Of a stretch of DNA of 64,000 nucleotides, positions 43,287 to 52,716 are shown one piece after another (the first letter of the stretch is position 1; each line of letters opens with the position of its first letter). The notes beneath the pieces were generated by a model. The model was not told where the DNA came from and made no database searches. It worked only from the letters and a program-made list of their open reading frames with translations. This stretch comes from Bacillus sp. 1NLA3E (GTDB lineage: Bacteria > Bacillota > Bacilli > Bacillales > Cytobacillaceae), in assembly GCF_000242895.2 (NCBI RefSeq), contig NC_021171.1:1336001-1400000 (forward strand). The letters run 5' to 3'. The translations under genes were made by a program, and so were the position numbers.

Positions 43287-43772
43287 ATGGCGGTACGAAA
43301 AGTAGTCATTTACCCAGCAGATATATTGGAGAAAAACTGTGATAAAGTAACAAAATTTGATAGAAGGCTAATAAAAATATTAAATGATATGTATGATACG
43401 ATGATCGAGTTTGATGGTGTCGGATTGGCTGCACCACAAATAGGTTTAAAACAACGAATTGCCATTGTTGATATTGATGATGAGCTGGGAACCGTCGAGC
43501 TAATAAATCCAGAAGTTGTGGAAGCATCTGGAGAGCAGACCGGTCCTGAAGGCTGTTTAAGCTTTCCAGGCCTGTACGGAGAAGTGACCCGTCCCAATTT
43601 TATCAAAGTTGCGGCACAAAATCGCAAAGGAAAAGCTTTTGTCCTTGAAGCTGAAGGGTTTTTAGCAAGAGCCATTCAACATGAAATTGATCATTTAAAT
43701 GGGATATTGTTCACTTCGAAGGTGACAAGGTACATGGATGAAAAAGAGTTAGGTGGAGGAGAAAAGGAATGA
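43287..43772 (+). CDS. def: Peptide deformylase
   Basis: Metalloenzyme that removes N-formyl from nascent proteins. The 161 residues contain all three motifs: [18 protein letters not shown] (metal Cys) and QHEIDHLNG (two metal His and catalytic Glu). The short type 1 form. AATTGGAGGAAAGGT precedes the ATG. Overlaps fmt by 4 nt, the usual pairing. Confidence 0.98.
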   Translation: MAVRKVVIYPADILEKNCDKVTKFDRRLIKILNDMYDTMIEFDGVGLAAPQIGLKQRIAIVDIDDELGTVELINPEVVEASGEQTGPEGCLSFPGLYGEVTRPNFIKVAAQNRKGKAFVLEAEGFLARAIQHEIDHLNGILFTSKVTRYMDEKELGGGEKE

Positions 43773-44719
43773 CGAAAATAGTATTTATGGGTACGCCAGA
43801 CTTTTCAGTGCCTGTATTGAGGTCACTTGTTGAGGGTGGATATGATGTTATTGCCGTCGTTACTCAACCTGATAAACCTGTTGGCCGTAAAAAAGTGATG
43901 ACCCCGCCACCTGTCAAAGTGGAAGCAATAAATCAAGGAATCCCTGTTTTTCAACCAGAAAAGATTCGGCGAATGGAGGAGCTTGAACCGATCCTCGCGT
44001 TAAAGCCTGATTTGGTGGTTACGGCAGCATTTGGGCAAATTTTACCGAATGAATTATTAGAAGCACCAAAGTATGGGTGTATCAATGTCCACGCCTCACT
44101 ATTACCGGAATTACGCGGTGGGGCTCCGATTCATTATTCTATTTTGCAAGGTAAGAAAAAAACCGGTATTACCATTATGTATATGGCGGAAAAATTAGAT
44201 GCTGGCGATATTCTGACTCAGGCAGAGGTTCAGATCACCGAGGAAGATAATGTGGGTACGCTGTTTGAAAAATTAAGCGACGCTGGATCTAAGCTTTTAT
44301 TAGAAACTTTGCCTAAACTTTTGAGCGGGGAGATTACACCGATTCCTCAGGATGAAGAAAAAGCCACATTTGCTCCGAACATTAAGCGTGAACAGGAGAA
44401 AATTGACTGGTCAAAATCGGGTGAGGAAATCTTCAACCATATCAGGGGATTGAATCCGTGGCCGGTTGCTTATACTATTTGGAATAGCTTACCTTTAAAG
44501 GTTTGGCAAGCTGTAAAGTTCCAAGTAACAAAACAAGAGGCACCAGGGACAGTTATCGAGATCCAAAAAGATGGCATTATTGTTGCCACTGGTAATCAAA
44601 CGGCCATAAAAATAACAGAGTTGCAGCCTTCAGGTAAAAAACGAATGTTAGCGGAACAATTTTTACTAGGCGCTGGATCCATCAGCGTCGGTGATGTGAT
44701 AGGGGACCAACATGACTGA
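43769..44719 (+). CDS. fmt: Methionyl-tRNA formyltransferase
   Basis: Formylates initiator tRNA. The 316 residues contain [14 protein letters not shown], the loop [13 protein letters not shown], and the catalytic region [17 protein letters not shown] (Asn-His) with Asp in LDAGDIL. The C-terminal OB-like domain starts near residue 205. It overlaps rsmB by 8 nt. Confidence 0.98.
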   Translation: MTKIVFMGTPDFSVPVLRSLVEGGYDVIAVVTQPDKPVGRKKVMTPPPVKVEAINQGIPVFQPEKIRRMEELEPILALKPDLVVTAAFGQILPNELLEAPKYGCINVHASLLPELRGGAPIHYSILQGKKKTGITIMYMAEKLDAGDILTQAEVQITEEDNVGTLFEKLSDAGSKLLLETLPKLLSGEITPIPQDEEKATFAPNIKREQEKIDWSKSGEEIFNHIRGLNPWPVAYTIWNSLPLKVWQAVKFQVTKQEAPGTVIEIQKDGIIVATGNQTAIKITELQPSGKKRMLAEQFLLGAGSISVGDVIGDQHD

Positions 44720-46061
44720 AAATAAAAAAAATGTTAGGGAAGCCACGCTTGAATTATTAGAAACCATTGATAAGAATCAGGCATACAGCAACCTTTTACT
44801 GAATAAAACGATTGAAAAAAATCAGGTTGATCGAATTGATGTTGGTCTTTTGACCGAACTGACCTATGGAACCCTGCAACGTAAAATGACGTTGGACTAT
44901 TATTTGGAGCCGTTTTTAAAAGACAGCAAAAAAATCCAAGGTTGGGTTATGAACCTCCTTAGAGTCACGCTATATCAAATGGTCTATTTAGATAAAATCC
45001 CTGATCGGGCAGCGATTTACGAAGCGGTAGAAATTGCTAAAAAACGCGGACATAAAGGGATTTCTGGATTAGTAAACGGTGTATTAAGAAACATTCAGCG
45101 GAGTGGCCTTAGGAACTTGTCCGATATTGTTGATCCAGTTGAACGCTTAAGTATTGAGACTAGCCATCCGCTTTGGTTAGTAAAGCGCTGGGTCACACAA
45201 CTAGGTTTTGATAAAACAAAGGAAATGTGTGAGCTTAATTTAACCGCACCCGTACAAACGGCACGTGTGAATATCACCAAAATCAGCAGAGATGCATGTC
45301 TTGCGCTACTTCAGGAAGAAGGCTATAACGTTGAAGCGAGTCCGGTTATTCCTGAAGCGATAAAAGCATTAAGAGGAAATCTCGCAACCTCAAAGGCCTT
45401 TAAGGATGGATTATTCACGATTCAAGACGAGAGTTCGATGCTAGTTGCCTATGCTTTAGGAATCAGCCTGAATGACCGGGTTCTTGATGCTTGTGCAGCC
45501 CCAGGTGGCAAATCAACCCATATTGCTGAACGTTTAGATCATACCGGGGCAGTCGTCTCTCTAGATCTCCATGAACATAAAGTAAAATTAATTTCAGAAT
45601 CTGCTAAGCGGTTAGGACTCAATAATATTGAGACAAAAGCCCTTGACAGTCGAAAGGTCCAAGAGTATTTTGCTCCAGAATCCTTCGATAAAATTCTCTT
45701 AGATGCACCATGTTCAGGGCTTGGGGTTATGCGCCGAAAACCAGACATGAAATACACAAAAAAGGTTGAAGACCTTAATAAACTGCAAGTGATCCAAACA
45801 GACCTGTTTTCTTCAGTAGCCCCTTTGTTAAAAAAAGGTGGAATTTTAGTGTATAGTACATGTACGATAGATAAAGAAGAAAACTCAACCGTTGTCGAAA
45901 ACTTTTTGCAAAAACATCCGGAGTTTTATGGTGATACTACGATGGTAGAACGGATGCCTGCACCGGTTGGGTCACTGATAAACGATTTTTCTCTACAAAT
46001 TTTACCTCAGGACTTCGGTTCAGATGGATTTTATATAGCTTGTTTAAGAAAGAAGGTGTAA
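44712..46061 (+). CDS. rsmB: 16S rRNA m5C967 methyltransferase RsmB
   Basis: SAM-dependent RNA methyltransferase. The 449 residues contain an N-terminal NusB-like domain ([20 protein letters not shown]), then the catalytic domain with [35 protein letters not shown] (motif IV Cys) and [11 protein letters not shown] (motif VI catalytic Cys). In the def-fmt-rsmB-rlmN-prpC-prkC-rsgA-rpe chain with gaps under 15 nt. Confidence 0.97.
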   Translation: MTENKKNVREATLELLETIDKNQAYSNLLLNKTIEKNQVDRIDVGLLTELTYGTLQRKMTLDYYLEPFLKDSKKIQGWVMNLLRVTLYQMVYLDKIPDRAAIYEAVEIAKKRGHKGISGLVNGVLRNIQRSGLRNLSDIVDPVERLSIETSHPLWLVKRWVTQLGFDKTKEMCELNLTAPVQTARVNITKISRDACLALLQEEGYNVEASPVIPEAIKALRGNLATSKAFKDGLFTIQDESSMLVAYALGISLNDRVLDACAAPGGKSTHIAERLDHTGAVVSLDLHEHKVKLISESAKRLGLNNIETKALDSRKVQEYFAPESFDKILLDAPCSGLGVMRRKPDMKYTKKVEDLNKLQVIQTDLFSSVAPLLKKGGILVYSTCTIDKEENSTVVENFLQKHPEFYGDTTMVERMPAPVGSLINDFSLQILPQDFGSDGFYIACLRKKV

Positions 46062-46065
46062 GGAA

Positions 46066-47154
46066 TTGCAAAATGAAATTTCAACTGAGAATCATACTAC
46101 TAGTGAAGAAAAACCATCAATATATTCATTTCAGCTTGGAGAATTAAAGGACTGGTTAGAGCAACACGGAGAAAAAGCATTTCGTGCTGAACAGATCTAT
46201 GATTGGCTATACAAAAAAAGAGCCTCATCTTTTGAGGAAATGTCAAACCTTTCCAAAGGATTACGAGATAAGCTTGACGAATATTTTGTTCTAACGACAT
46301 TAAAAACCATTATTCAACAAACATCTGCTGATGGGACCATCAAGTTCTTATTTGAAATAAAGGACGGATATTCAATTGAGACAGTGTTAATGCGCCATGA
46401 TTATGGTAATTCTGTCTGTGTGACCACGCAGGTTGGCTGTCGAATTGGTTGTACCTTTTGTGCTTCCACACTTGGTGGCTTAAAACGTAATTTAGAAGCA
46501 GGGGAAATTGTTGCACAAGTAGTCAAAGTGCAACAGGCTCTTGATGAATCAGAAGAAAGGGTTGATTCCATCGTCATTATGGGAATTGGGGAACCATTTG
46601 ACAACTATGATAACTTGCTTTCTTTTTTAAAAATTATGAATCATGAACAAGGCCTAAATATTGGTGCACGTCATATTACGGTTTCAACCAGTGGAATCGT
46701 TCCAAAAATTTATCAATTTGCTGATGAAAACATGCAAATAAATTTTGCTATCTCCCTTCATGCACCGAACACGGAGCTAAGAAGCCGTCTAATGCCAATT
46801 AACCGTGCTTATAAGTTACCAGATTTAATGGATGCAGTGCGCTATTATATTGAAAAGACGGGGCGAAGAATCAGCTTTGAATATGGTTTATTTGGCGGAG
46901 TGAACGATACGGTTGAACATGCCGAGGAATTAGCGAAATTGATTAAAGGGATCAAATGTCACGTTAATCTAATCCCCGTCAATTATGTTCCTGAACGAGA
47001 TTATGTTCGGACACCAAGAAGTCAAATTTTTGAATTTGAAAAAACATTAAAGAAAAATGGGATAAATGTTACGATTCGCCGGGAGCACGGTTCTGATATC
47101 GATGCAGCATGTGGGCAACTTCGTGCAAAGGAGCGAAAAGAGGAGACGAGGTGA
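46066..47154 (+). CDS. rlmN: 23S rRNA/tRNA C2-adenine methyltransferase RlmN
   Basis: Radical SAM enzyme that methylates A2503 of 23S rRNA and A37 of some tRNAs. The 362 residues contain the cluster motif [12 protein letters not shown] (CxxxCxxC), [21 protein letters not shown] and the second catalytic Cys near the C-terminus in [12 protein letters not shown]. The start is TTG at 46066 after AAGAAGGTGTAAGG. The only nearby ATG is out of frame. Confidence 0.96.
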   Translation: MQNEISTENHTTSEEKPSIYSFQLGELKDWLEQHGEKAFRAEQIYDWLYKKRASSFEEMSNLSKGLRDKLDEYFVLTTLKTIIQQTSADGTIKFLFEIKDGYSIETVLMRHDYGNSVCVTTQVGCRIGCTFCASTLGGLKRNLEAGEIVAQVVKVQQALDESEERVDSIVIMGIGEPFDNYDNLLSFLKIMNHEQGLNIGARHITVSTSGIVPKIYQFADENMQINFAISLHAPNTELRSRLMPINRAYKLPDLMDAVRYYIEKTGRRISFEYGLFGGVNDTVEHAEELAKLIKGIKCHVNLIPVNYVPERDYVRTPRSQIFEFEKTLKKNGINVTIRREHGSDIDAACGQLRAKERKEETR

Positions 47155-47158
47155 AAGA

Positions 47159-47911
47159 ATGAAGGCAGTTTTTATGACAGATAAAGGGAAAATCCGCCAA
47201 CATAATGAAGATAATGGTGGGATTTTTGTGAATTTCGTTGGTCAACGCCTTGCCATTGTTGCAGATGGCATGGGTGGCCATCGTGCCGGTGATGTGGCAA
47301 GTGAAATGGCACTAAATAGTTTAAAGGATTTTTGGAAAGAAACAAACGAAATTTTAACTGCCGAAGATGCCGAAAGTTGGCTGAAGGATCATATTACTAA
47401 AGTGAACCAGATGGTATTCCAGCACTCACAGTCCCATAATGAATGTGAGGGAATGGGGACAACGATTGTTGCCGCGATTTGTACGAATAGGTTTACGACA
47501 ATCGCCAATATTGGTGATAGTCGTTGTTATATGTCAAATGATATTGGTTTTAAGCAAATCACTGAAGATCATTCTTTAGTGAATGAGCTCGTTCGCTCTG
47601 GTCAAATTTCTAAAGAAGATGCAGAACATCATCCACGGAAAAATGTCCTATTACGAGCATTGGGAACAGAAGCTGAAGTTGAGATGGATATTAAAACGAT
47701 TACCTTTGAAGAAGGCGATCTTTTACTATTATGCTCTGATGGATTATCGAATAAAGTAAAAGAAACAGAAATGGTGGACGTATTAGTCATGAATGGCCAG
47801 TTAGAACAAAAGGCATCCCAACTCATCGAACTTGCTAATCTATATGGTGGCGAAGATAATATCACCCTCGTGATTGTAGAATTCTATGATGACAAGGAAA
47901 GTGGTGAGTAA
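47159..47911 (+). CDS. prpC: Serine/threonine protein phosphatase PrpC (PP2C)
   Basis: Mn2+-dependent phosphatase that reverses PrkC phosphorylation. The 250 residues contain KGKIRQHNEDN, VADGMGGHRAGDVAS, ANIGDSRCYM, LLCSDGLSNKV and GGEDNITLVIVEF, which are the metal-binding Asp motifs. I chose ATG at 47159 after GAGGTGAAAG; a longer frame runs back into rlmN. Stop is 3 nt before prkC. Confidence 0.97.
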   Translation: MKAVFMTDKGKIRQHNEDNGGIFVNFVGQRLAIVADGMGGHRAGDVASEMALNSLKDFWKETNEILTAEDAESWLKDHITKVNQMVFQHSQSHNECEGMGTTIVAAICTNRFTTIANIGDSRCYMSNDIGFKQITEDHSLVNELVRSGQISKEDAEHHPRKNVLLRALGTEAEVEMDIKTITFEEGDLLLLCSDGLSNKVKETEMVDVLVMNGQLEQKASQLIELANLYGGEDNITLVIVEFYDDKESGE

Positions 47912-47914
47912 TTC

Positions 47915-49876
47915 ATGATGATTGGGAAACGTGTAAGTGGTCGCTATAAAATCATTGATATGGTTGGCGGCGGCGGGATGGCAAACGTGTATTTAGCACA
48001 TGATATGATTCTTGATCGAGATGTTGCAGTCAAAATGCTTCGCCTTGATTTTGCTAATGACGAAGAGTTTATTCGTCGCTTTCATCGGGAGGCACAATCA
48101 GCCACTAGTTTAGTTCATCCAAATATTGTGAGTATTTATGATGTCGGAGAAGAAAAAGATTTATATTACATTGTCATGGAATACGTCGAAGGTCAAACAT
48201 TAAAACAATACATACAAACAAATTCACCGCTTGCGGTTGAAGAAACCATTGATATCATGAAACAATTAACTTCAGCTATTTCACATGCTCATCAAAACAA
48301 CATCGTTCATCGAGATATTAAACCACATAATATTTTAGTTGATAACATGGGGAATGTTAAAATTACCGACTTCGGTATTGCGATGGCCCTTAGCGCAACA
48401 AGTATCACACAGACAAATTCTGTCCTTGGATCTGTTCATTATTTATCACCTGAGCAGGCTAGGGGAGGGATGGCGAATAAAAAGTCAGATATTTATTCAC
48501 TAGGAATTGTCATGTTTGAACTATTAACTGGAAGACTCCCGTTCTCAGGTGAATCTGCAGTATCGATTGCATTGAAGCATTTACAATCTGAGACACCATC
48601 GGTAAGAAGATGGAATCCGCTCATTCCGCAAAGCGTGGAAAATATCGTGTTAAAAGCGACGGCCAAGGATCCATTTCATCGCTATAATAGTGTAGACGAA
48701 ATGGAAGAAGATTTACGATCTTCCTTAGATTTAGAAAGAATCAACGAACCTAAATTTGTAATCCCTTTAGATAATGACGCAACAAAAGCGATTCCAATTA
48801 TTACAAATGATCGTGTTAATCAGAATTTAGATCATACTCTTGTCCATGATAAAGATAAGCCGTTCGATGATCAGCAGCAAACAAAAAAGGGGAAACAAAA
48901 GAAAAAACGGAAAAAGTGGCCGATTATACTGGTGACTTCATTTGTTTCTTTAGTATTAATTGCTCTTTTTACAGTATTTATACTACCTGATTTGATGGCA
49001 CCAAAAGATGTCGAGGTGCCGGATGTTAGTGGGCTGAAATTGGAGGAAGCGCTCTCTGAATTGCGTACTGCTGGGTTTAAGATTGGTGATACGATCGATA
49101 TTAGCAGTGATGAAGTGGAGAATGGCTATGTGATTAGAACGGACCCCAAAGCTGGTAAAACTGCAAAAGAGGGTTTAAAAGTTGATGTCTATCAAAGCAC
49201 GGGAAAAGAAACGTATCAACTGTCAGACTACACTGATCGTCAATACGATGATGTAGTCCGATTATTAGAAAAGCAAAATTTTAAAGATATCACGAAAACA
49301 GAAGTCTATGATGAGAGTGATCCAGGAACGATTTTAAAACAGTCACCAGAGGCTGATGAAGAGGTCATTCCAGAAGAAACCGTCCTTGAATTTACTGTTA
49401 GCAAAGGTGTCGAAAAAATTAAGCTCAAAGACTTAACTGAGTACAATACTAAAAGTGCGCAGGATTATGCTGATTCGGTTGGGTTGACAATTGATATGAC
49501 AAAAGAAGAATACAATGATACGATTGGCAAAGGTCTGATAATTTCCCAAATCCCTGCTGCTGGCACCGAACTTACTAAAGGCGATAAAGTTTCGGTAGTC
49601 ATTTCAAAAGGTAAGGAAGAAATCCCACCCAAAACGGTGACTAAGACAATTTCCATTCCGTATCAGCCTTCCACCCCAGGACAGGCAAATAATGTACAAG
49701 TATATATTGAAGATGTCGATAATAGTATGACTGAGCCATTTGAAACAATGATTATTTCCCAAACAGTTACTAAACCATATCAACTTAGAATTGCATATGG
49801 GGGAGTTGGCGCAATTAGAGTCATCCGTGACAAAAGCGTAATCATTGATGAAAAAATTGAATATCCAACTGATTAA
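47915..49876 (+). CDS. prkC: Membrane serine/threonine kinase PrkC with PASTA repeats
   Basis: Hanks-type kinase that senses peptidoglycan fragments and triggers spore germination. The 653 residues contain a kinase domain at 1-270 with GGGGMANVYLA, AVKML, the catalytic HRDIKPHNIL, DFGIA, and APE-like LSPEQARGG. A basic juxtamembrane stretch (KKGKQKKKRKKW) precedes the TM helix at about 337-357. Three extracellular PASTA repeats follow (VPDVSGLKLEEALSELRTAG; a second at about 425; a third at about 495) and a C-terminal Ig-like tail. Coupled with prpC. Confidence 0.98.
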   Translation: MMIGKRVSGRYKIIDMVGGGGMANVYLAHDMILDRDVAVKMLRLDFANDEEFIRRFHREAQSATSLVHPNIVSIYDVGEEKDLYYIVMEYVEGQTLKQYIQTNSPLAVEETIDIMKQLTSAISHAHQNNIVHRDIKPHNILVDNMGNVKITDFGIAMALSATSITQTNSVLGSVHYLSPEQARGGMANKKSDIYSLGIVMFELLTGRLPFSGESAVSIALKHLQSETPSVRRWNPLIPQSVENIVLKATAKDPFHRYNSVDEMEEDLRSSLDLERINEPKFVIPLDNDATKAIPIITNDRVNQNLDHTLVHDKDKPFDDQQQTKKGKQKKKRKKWPIILVTSFVSLVLIALFTVFILPDLMAPKDVEVPDVSGLKLEEALSELRTAGFKIGDTIDISSDEVENGYVIRTDPKAGKTAKEGLKVDVYQSTGKETYQLSDYTDRQYDDVVRLLEKQNFKDITKTEVYDESDPGTILKQSPEADEEVIPEETVLEFTVSKGVEKIKLKDLTEYNTKSAQDYADSVGLTIDMTKEEYNDTIGKGLIISQIPAAGTELTKGDKVSVVISKGKEEIPPKTVTKTISIPYQPSTPGQANNVQVYIEDVDNSMTEPFETMIISQTVTKPYQLRIAYGGVGAIRVIRDKSVIIDEKIEYPTD

Positions 49877-49888
49877 AGGAGTGTTGCT

Positions 49889-50770
49889 ATGCCAGAGGGC
49901 AAAATTATTAAAGCGCTGAGCGGCTTTTATTATGTTTTAGGTGAAGAAGGAATCGTTCAATGTCGGGGCAGGGGTGTTTTTCGGAAAAACAAGGTGAATC
50001 CCCTTGTTGGGGACTATGTTGTTTACCAAGCGGAAAATGATCGAGAAGGTTATATTTTAGAGGTTAAGGAGCGAAAAAATGAGCTCGTTCGACCTCCTAT
50101 TTCAAATGTTGATCAGGCTATTCTCGTTTTTTCTGCCGTTGAACCTGAATTTAGTACAACCTTACTAGACCGCTTTCTTGTTCTGATTGAATTTAATCAT
50201 ATCACTCCAATCATTTGTATTACAAAAATGGACTTGACGGACGTGGCTCAAAAGTCAAGCATCGCTCAATATGCTTCAGATTACCAAAAAGCAGGTTATA
50301 CGGTTATTTTAACCTCATCCGAAACAGAGCTCGGGATAAAAGAACTCACGCCATTTTTAGAAGGTGGAATATCAGTTTTCGCTGGACAATCAGGCGTGGG
50401 AAAATCATCTTTGCTAAATGTGTTACGACCTGATTTAGATATATTAACTAATGAGATTTCAACACATCTTGGCAGAGGAAAACATACCACCAGACATGTC
50501 GAACTCATTAAAGTTGGAAATGGTCTCGTGGCAGATACACCAGGATTTAGTTCCTTGGAATTTACGGATATCGAAGCGGAACAGTTATCGCAATGTTTTC
50601 CGGAAATTGCTTTGGAAGGAGAGAAGTGCAAATATAGAGGATGCTTTCACTTGTCTGAACCAAAATGTGCAGTTAAAGCTGCCGTTTTACAAGAACAAAT
50701 CCCGGAATACCGATTTAATCACTATAAAGATTTCTTGCAAGAGATAAAAGAGAGAAAGCCGAGGTATTAA
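49889..50770 (+). CDS. rsgA: Ribosome small-subunit biogenesis GTPase RsgA (YloQ/CpgA)
   Basis: Circularly permuted GTPase that checks 30S maturation. The 293 residues comprise an N-terminal OB fold (KALSGFYYVLGEEGIVQCRG), G4 TKMD, G1 FAGQSGVGKSSLLN (about 170), G3 DTPGFSS in that permuted order, and a zinc knuckle (CKYRGCFHLSEPKCAV). AAAGGAGTGTTGCT precedes the ATG. It lies directly after prkC, of which it is a reported phosphorylation target in B. subtilis. Confidence 0.97.
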   Translation: MPEGKIIKALSGFYYVLGEEGIVQCRGRGVFRKNKVNPLVGDYVVYQAENDREGYILEVKERKNELVRPPISNVDQAILVFSAVEPEFSTTLLDRFLVLIEFNHITPIICITKMDLTDVAQKSSIAQYASDYQKAGYTVILTSSETELGIKELTPFLEGGISVFAGQSGVGKSSLLNVLRPDLDILTNEISTHLGRGKHTTRHVELIKVGNGLVADTPGFSSLEFTDIEAEQLSQCFPEIALEGEKCKYRGCFHLSEPKCAVKAAVLQEQIPEYRFNHYKDFLQEIKERKPRY

Positions 50771-50771
50771 T

Positions 50772-51416
50772 ATGGTAAAAATAGCACCTTCAATATTATC
50801 AGCTGATTTTTCAAAATTGGGAGAAGAGATTAAGGATGTAGAAATGGGGGGAGCTGATCTTATCCATGTTGATGTCATGGACGGGCATTTCGTTCCGAAT
50901 ATTACGATAGGACCTCTAATAGTTGAGGCTATTCGTCCTGTTACAAAGCTACCATTGGACGTCCATTTAATGATTGAAAATCCTGATCAATATATCGAAG
51001 CATTTGCAAAAGCAGGTGCAGATTACTTAACAGTCCATGTTGAGGCTTGTAAGCATCTTCACCGAACCATTTCTTACATTAAATCACTTGGTGTGAAAGC
51101 AGGAGTGGTCTTAAATCCAGCAACACCTGTTGAAATGATTCAACATATTATAGAGGATGTTGATATGGTCTTATTCATGACTGTAAATCCTGGTTTTGGT
51201 GGTCAAGCATTTATACCATCTGTCCTTGAAAAGGTTACCCACTTGAAAGAAATGGCAGAAGCAAAAAATCACCATCTTGAAATTGAAGTGGATGGCGGCG
51301 TTAATGAAGAAACGGCCAAGCTTTGCATTCAGGCTGGAGCAACTGTGCTTGTGGCAGGCTCTGCTGTCTATAACAAATCAGATAGAGGAAAAGCAATCGC
51401 TGCCTTAAGAGGATAA
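50772..51416 (+). CDS. rpe: Ribulose-phosphate 3-epimerase
   Basis: Pentose phosphate pathway TIM barrel. The 214 residues contain IAPSILSADFSKLG, HVDVMDGHFVPNITIG (metal and catalytic Asp), DVHLMIENPDQYI, TVNPGFGGQAFI and EVDGGVNEETA (second catalytic Asp). It lies 1 nt after rsgA and ends the operon before a terminator. Confidence 0.97.
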   Translation: MVKIAPSILSADFSKLGEEIKDVEMGGADLIHVDVMDGHFVPNITIGPLIVEAIRPVTKLPLDVHLMIENPDQYIEAFAKAGADYLTVHVEACKHLHRTISYIKSLGVKAGVVLNPATPVEMIQHIIEDVDMVLFMTVNPGFGGQAFIPSVLEKVTHLKEMAEAKNHHLEIEVDGGVNEETAKLCIQAGATVLVAGSAVYNKSDRGKAIAALRG

Positions 51417-51425
51417 TCGATAATC

Positions 51426-51455
51426 AAAGAGTCAGCAAAATGCTGACTCTTTTGA
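51426..51455 (+). terminator. Terminator after rpe
   Basis: AAAGAGTCAGCA (51426-51437), AAA loop, TGCTGACTCTTT (51441-51452). Perfect 12-bp stem. Confidence 0.9.
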
Positions 51456-51488
51456 CACTAAAAAATAATAATTTTTCAGGTGAGAAGC

Positions 51489-52133
51489 ATGATAGTCAAT
51501 ATTGTTGGTGGTGGGCCTGCCGAACTCCTTCCCGATTTGCGTCAGTATGATCAAGAAAACTGCGTTTGGGTCGGTGTTGATAGAGGAGTTTCCATCTTGT
51601 TAGAAAAGGGAATTATCCCTGCTCTAGGTTTTGGTGATTTTGACTCTGTTTCGGAGGATGAATGGCGAGAAATAGAGCGGAAAGTAAAGGGTTTGAAAAA
51701 ATTCCTCCCAGAAAAAGATGAACCTGATATGGAACTAGCTTTGAATTGGGGAATAGAACAAGGTGCAAGTGAAATTCGAATTTTTGGTGGAACAGGTGGG
51801 AGATTAGATCATTTCCTTGCTAACGTTCAACTTTTGCTTAAACCAATCATTCAAGCATCTCAGACGGTAGTGATGATTGTTGATCAAAAAAACCAATTGT
51901 TTTTGAAGCAGGAAGGGATTCATCCCATCCACCGAATGCCGAAAAAAAAATATATCTCGTTTATCCCGATAACGAATGTAGAAAATCTGTCACTTATCGG
52001 TTTCAAATATCCATTAACAAATCGACATATTCCTTTAGGTTCTACATTATGTATTAGTAATGAACTTAATAAGGATAGTGGTACTTTTTCGTTTACAAAA
52101 GGCATATTATTGGTGATAAGAAGTTGTGATTAA
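51489..52133 (+). CDS. thiN: Thiamine pyrophosphokinase
   Basis: Converts thiamine to TPP. The 214 residues contain VGVDRGVSILLEKGIIPALG, the active-site GFGDFDSVS, EKDEPDMELALNWG and IRIFGGTGGRLDHFLANVQLL, then the C-terminal thiamine-binding domain. ATG at 51489 follows AGGTGAG; an in-frame GTG at 51480 lies inside that site. Matches B. subtilis yloS position. Confidence 0.95.
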   Translation: MIVNIVGGGPAELLPDLRQYDQENCVWVGVDRGVSILLEKGIIPALGFGDFDSVSEDEWREIERKVKGLKKFLPEKDEPDMELALNWGIEQGASEIRIFGGTGGRLDHFLANVQLLLKPIIQASQTVVMIVDQKNQLFLKQEGIHPIHRMPKKKYISFIPITNVENLSLIGFKYPLTNRHIPLGSTLCISNELNKDSGTFSFTKGILLVIRSCD

Positions 52134-52238
52134 AATATCACCCTTGATAAAGTACTCATCTTTTTATATTGAATATGATGTTAAGGACTAATGGGAAACC
52201 GAGATGGATTGTTTTAGATGGTGAGGAGGGACAATAAT

Positions 52239-52319
52239 ATGAGATTTTATACGATTAAACTGCCGAAGTTTATTGGCGGGCTTGTCCGTGTAATGTTAGG
52301 GGCCTTTAAAAAAGGATAA
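52239..52319 (+). CDS. spoVM: Spore coat anchor peptide SpoVM
   Basis: A 26-residue amphipathic peptide, MRFYTIKLPKFIGGLVRVML then GAFKKG. It nearly matches B. subtilis SpoVM, which marks the positively curved forespore membrane and anchors SpoIVA. Pro9, needed for membrane curvature recognition, is present. ATG at 52239 is preceded by GTGAGGAGGGAC. It lies in its usual place between thiN and rpmB. No convincing sigma-E promoter could be fixed. Confidence 0.95.
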   Translation: MRFYTIKLPKFIGGLVRVMLGAFKKG

Positions 52320-52364
52320 TGTCTTTTGAAAATCCTAGACAGACAACTATAGATTAAACTCACT

Positions 52365-52395
52365 GCACCCGATATGGGTGCTTCTTTATTTTTAG
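52365..52395 (+). terminator. Terminator of spoVM
   Basis: GCACCC (52365-52370), GATAT loop, GGGTGC (52376-52381), then TTCTTTATTTTT. Confidence 0.8.
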
Positions 52396-52436
52396 GCTGC
52401 GTTAAAGTCAACTGGCTCCTGGATGCTCCAATCCCC

Positions 52437-52504
52437 CCTTTCTTTTAATAGGTTTCCTTCCCACAAAACCTGTATAAAAACAACAATCTTTTTAGAAAAG
52501 AGCC
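52437..52504. repeat. AT-rich repeat flank, copy 1
   Basis: Contains AATAGGTTTCC-TTCCCACAAAACCT and ACAACAATCTTTTTAGAAAAGAGCC. Its reverse complement matches 63780-63847, next to repeat R6. The AGGTTT/AAACCT arms can pair. Just upstream, 52400-52425 (GTCAACTGGCTCCTGGATGCTC) looks like a decayed end of the GC-rich repeat. Confidence 0.65.
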
Positions 52505-52522
52505 AGGCTGTTCAATAGGTCT

Positions 52523-52653
52523 GTTGATTTCCGTTCCAGACGCTTCGCTTTCCGCGGGGCGGGCGGTGAGCCTCCTCGGCGCTAAAGCGCCTGCGGGGTC
52601 TCACCTGTCCCGCTGCTCCCGCAGGAGTCTTCGCGTCTTCCACTCCAATCAAC
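52523..52653 (+). repeat. GC-rich palindromic repeat, copy R4
   Basis: 131 bp, nearly identical to R3, with apex GGCGC-TAAA-GCGCC, upstream of the transposase remnant in IS copy 3. Confidence 0.94.
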
Positions 52654-52716
52654 TGGGCGGTTCCATTACAGACCTTCCACTTAACCAATAAATAATAAAA
52701 ATAAGTGGTGAAATCA

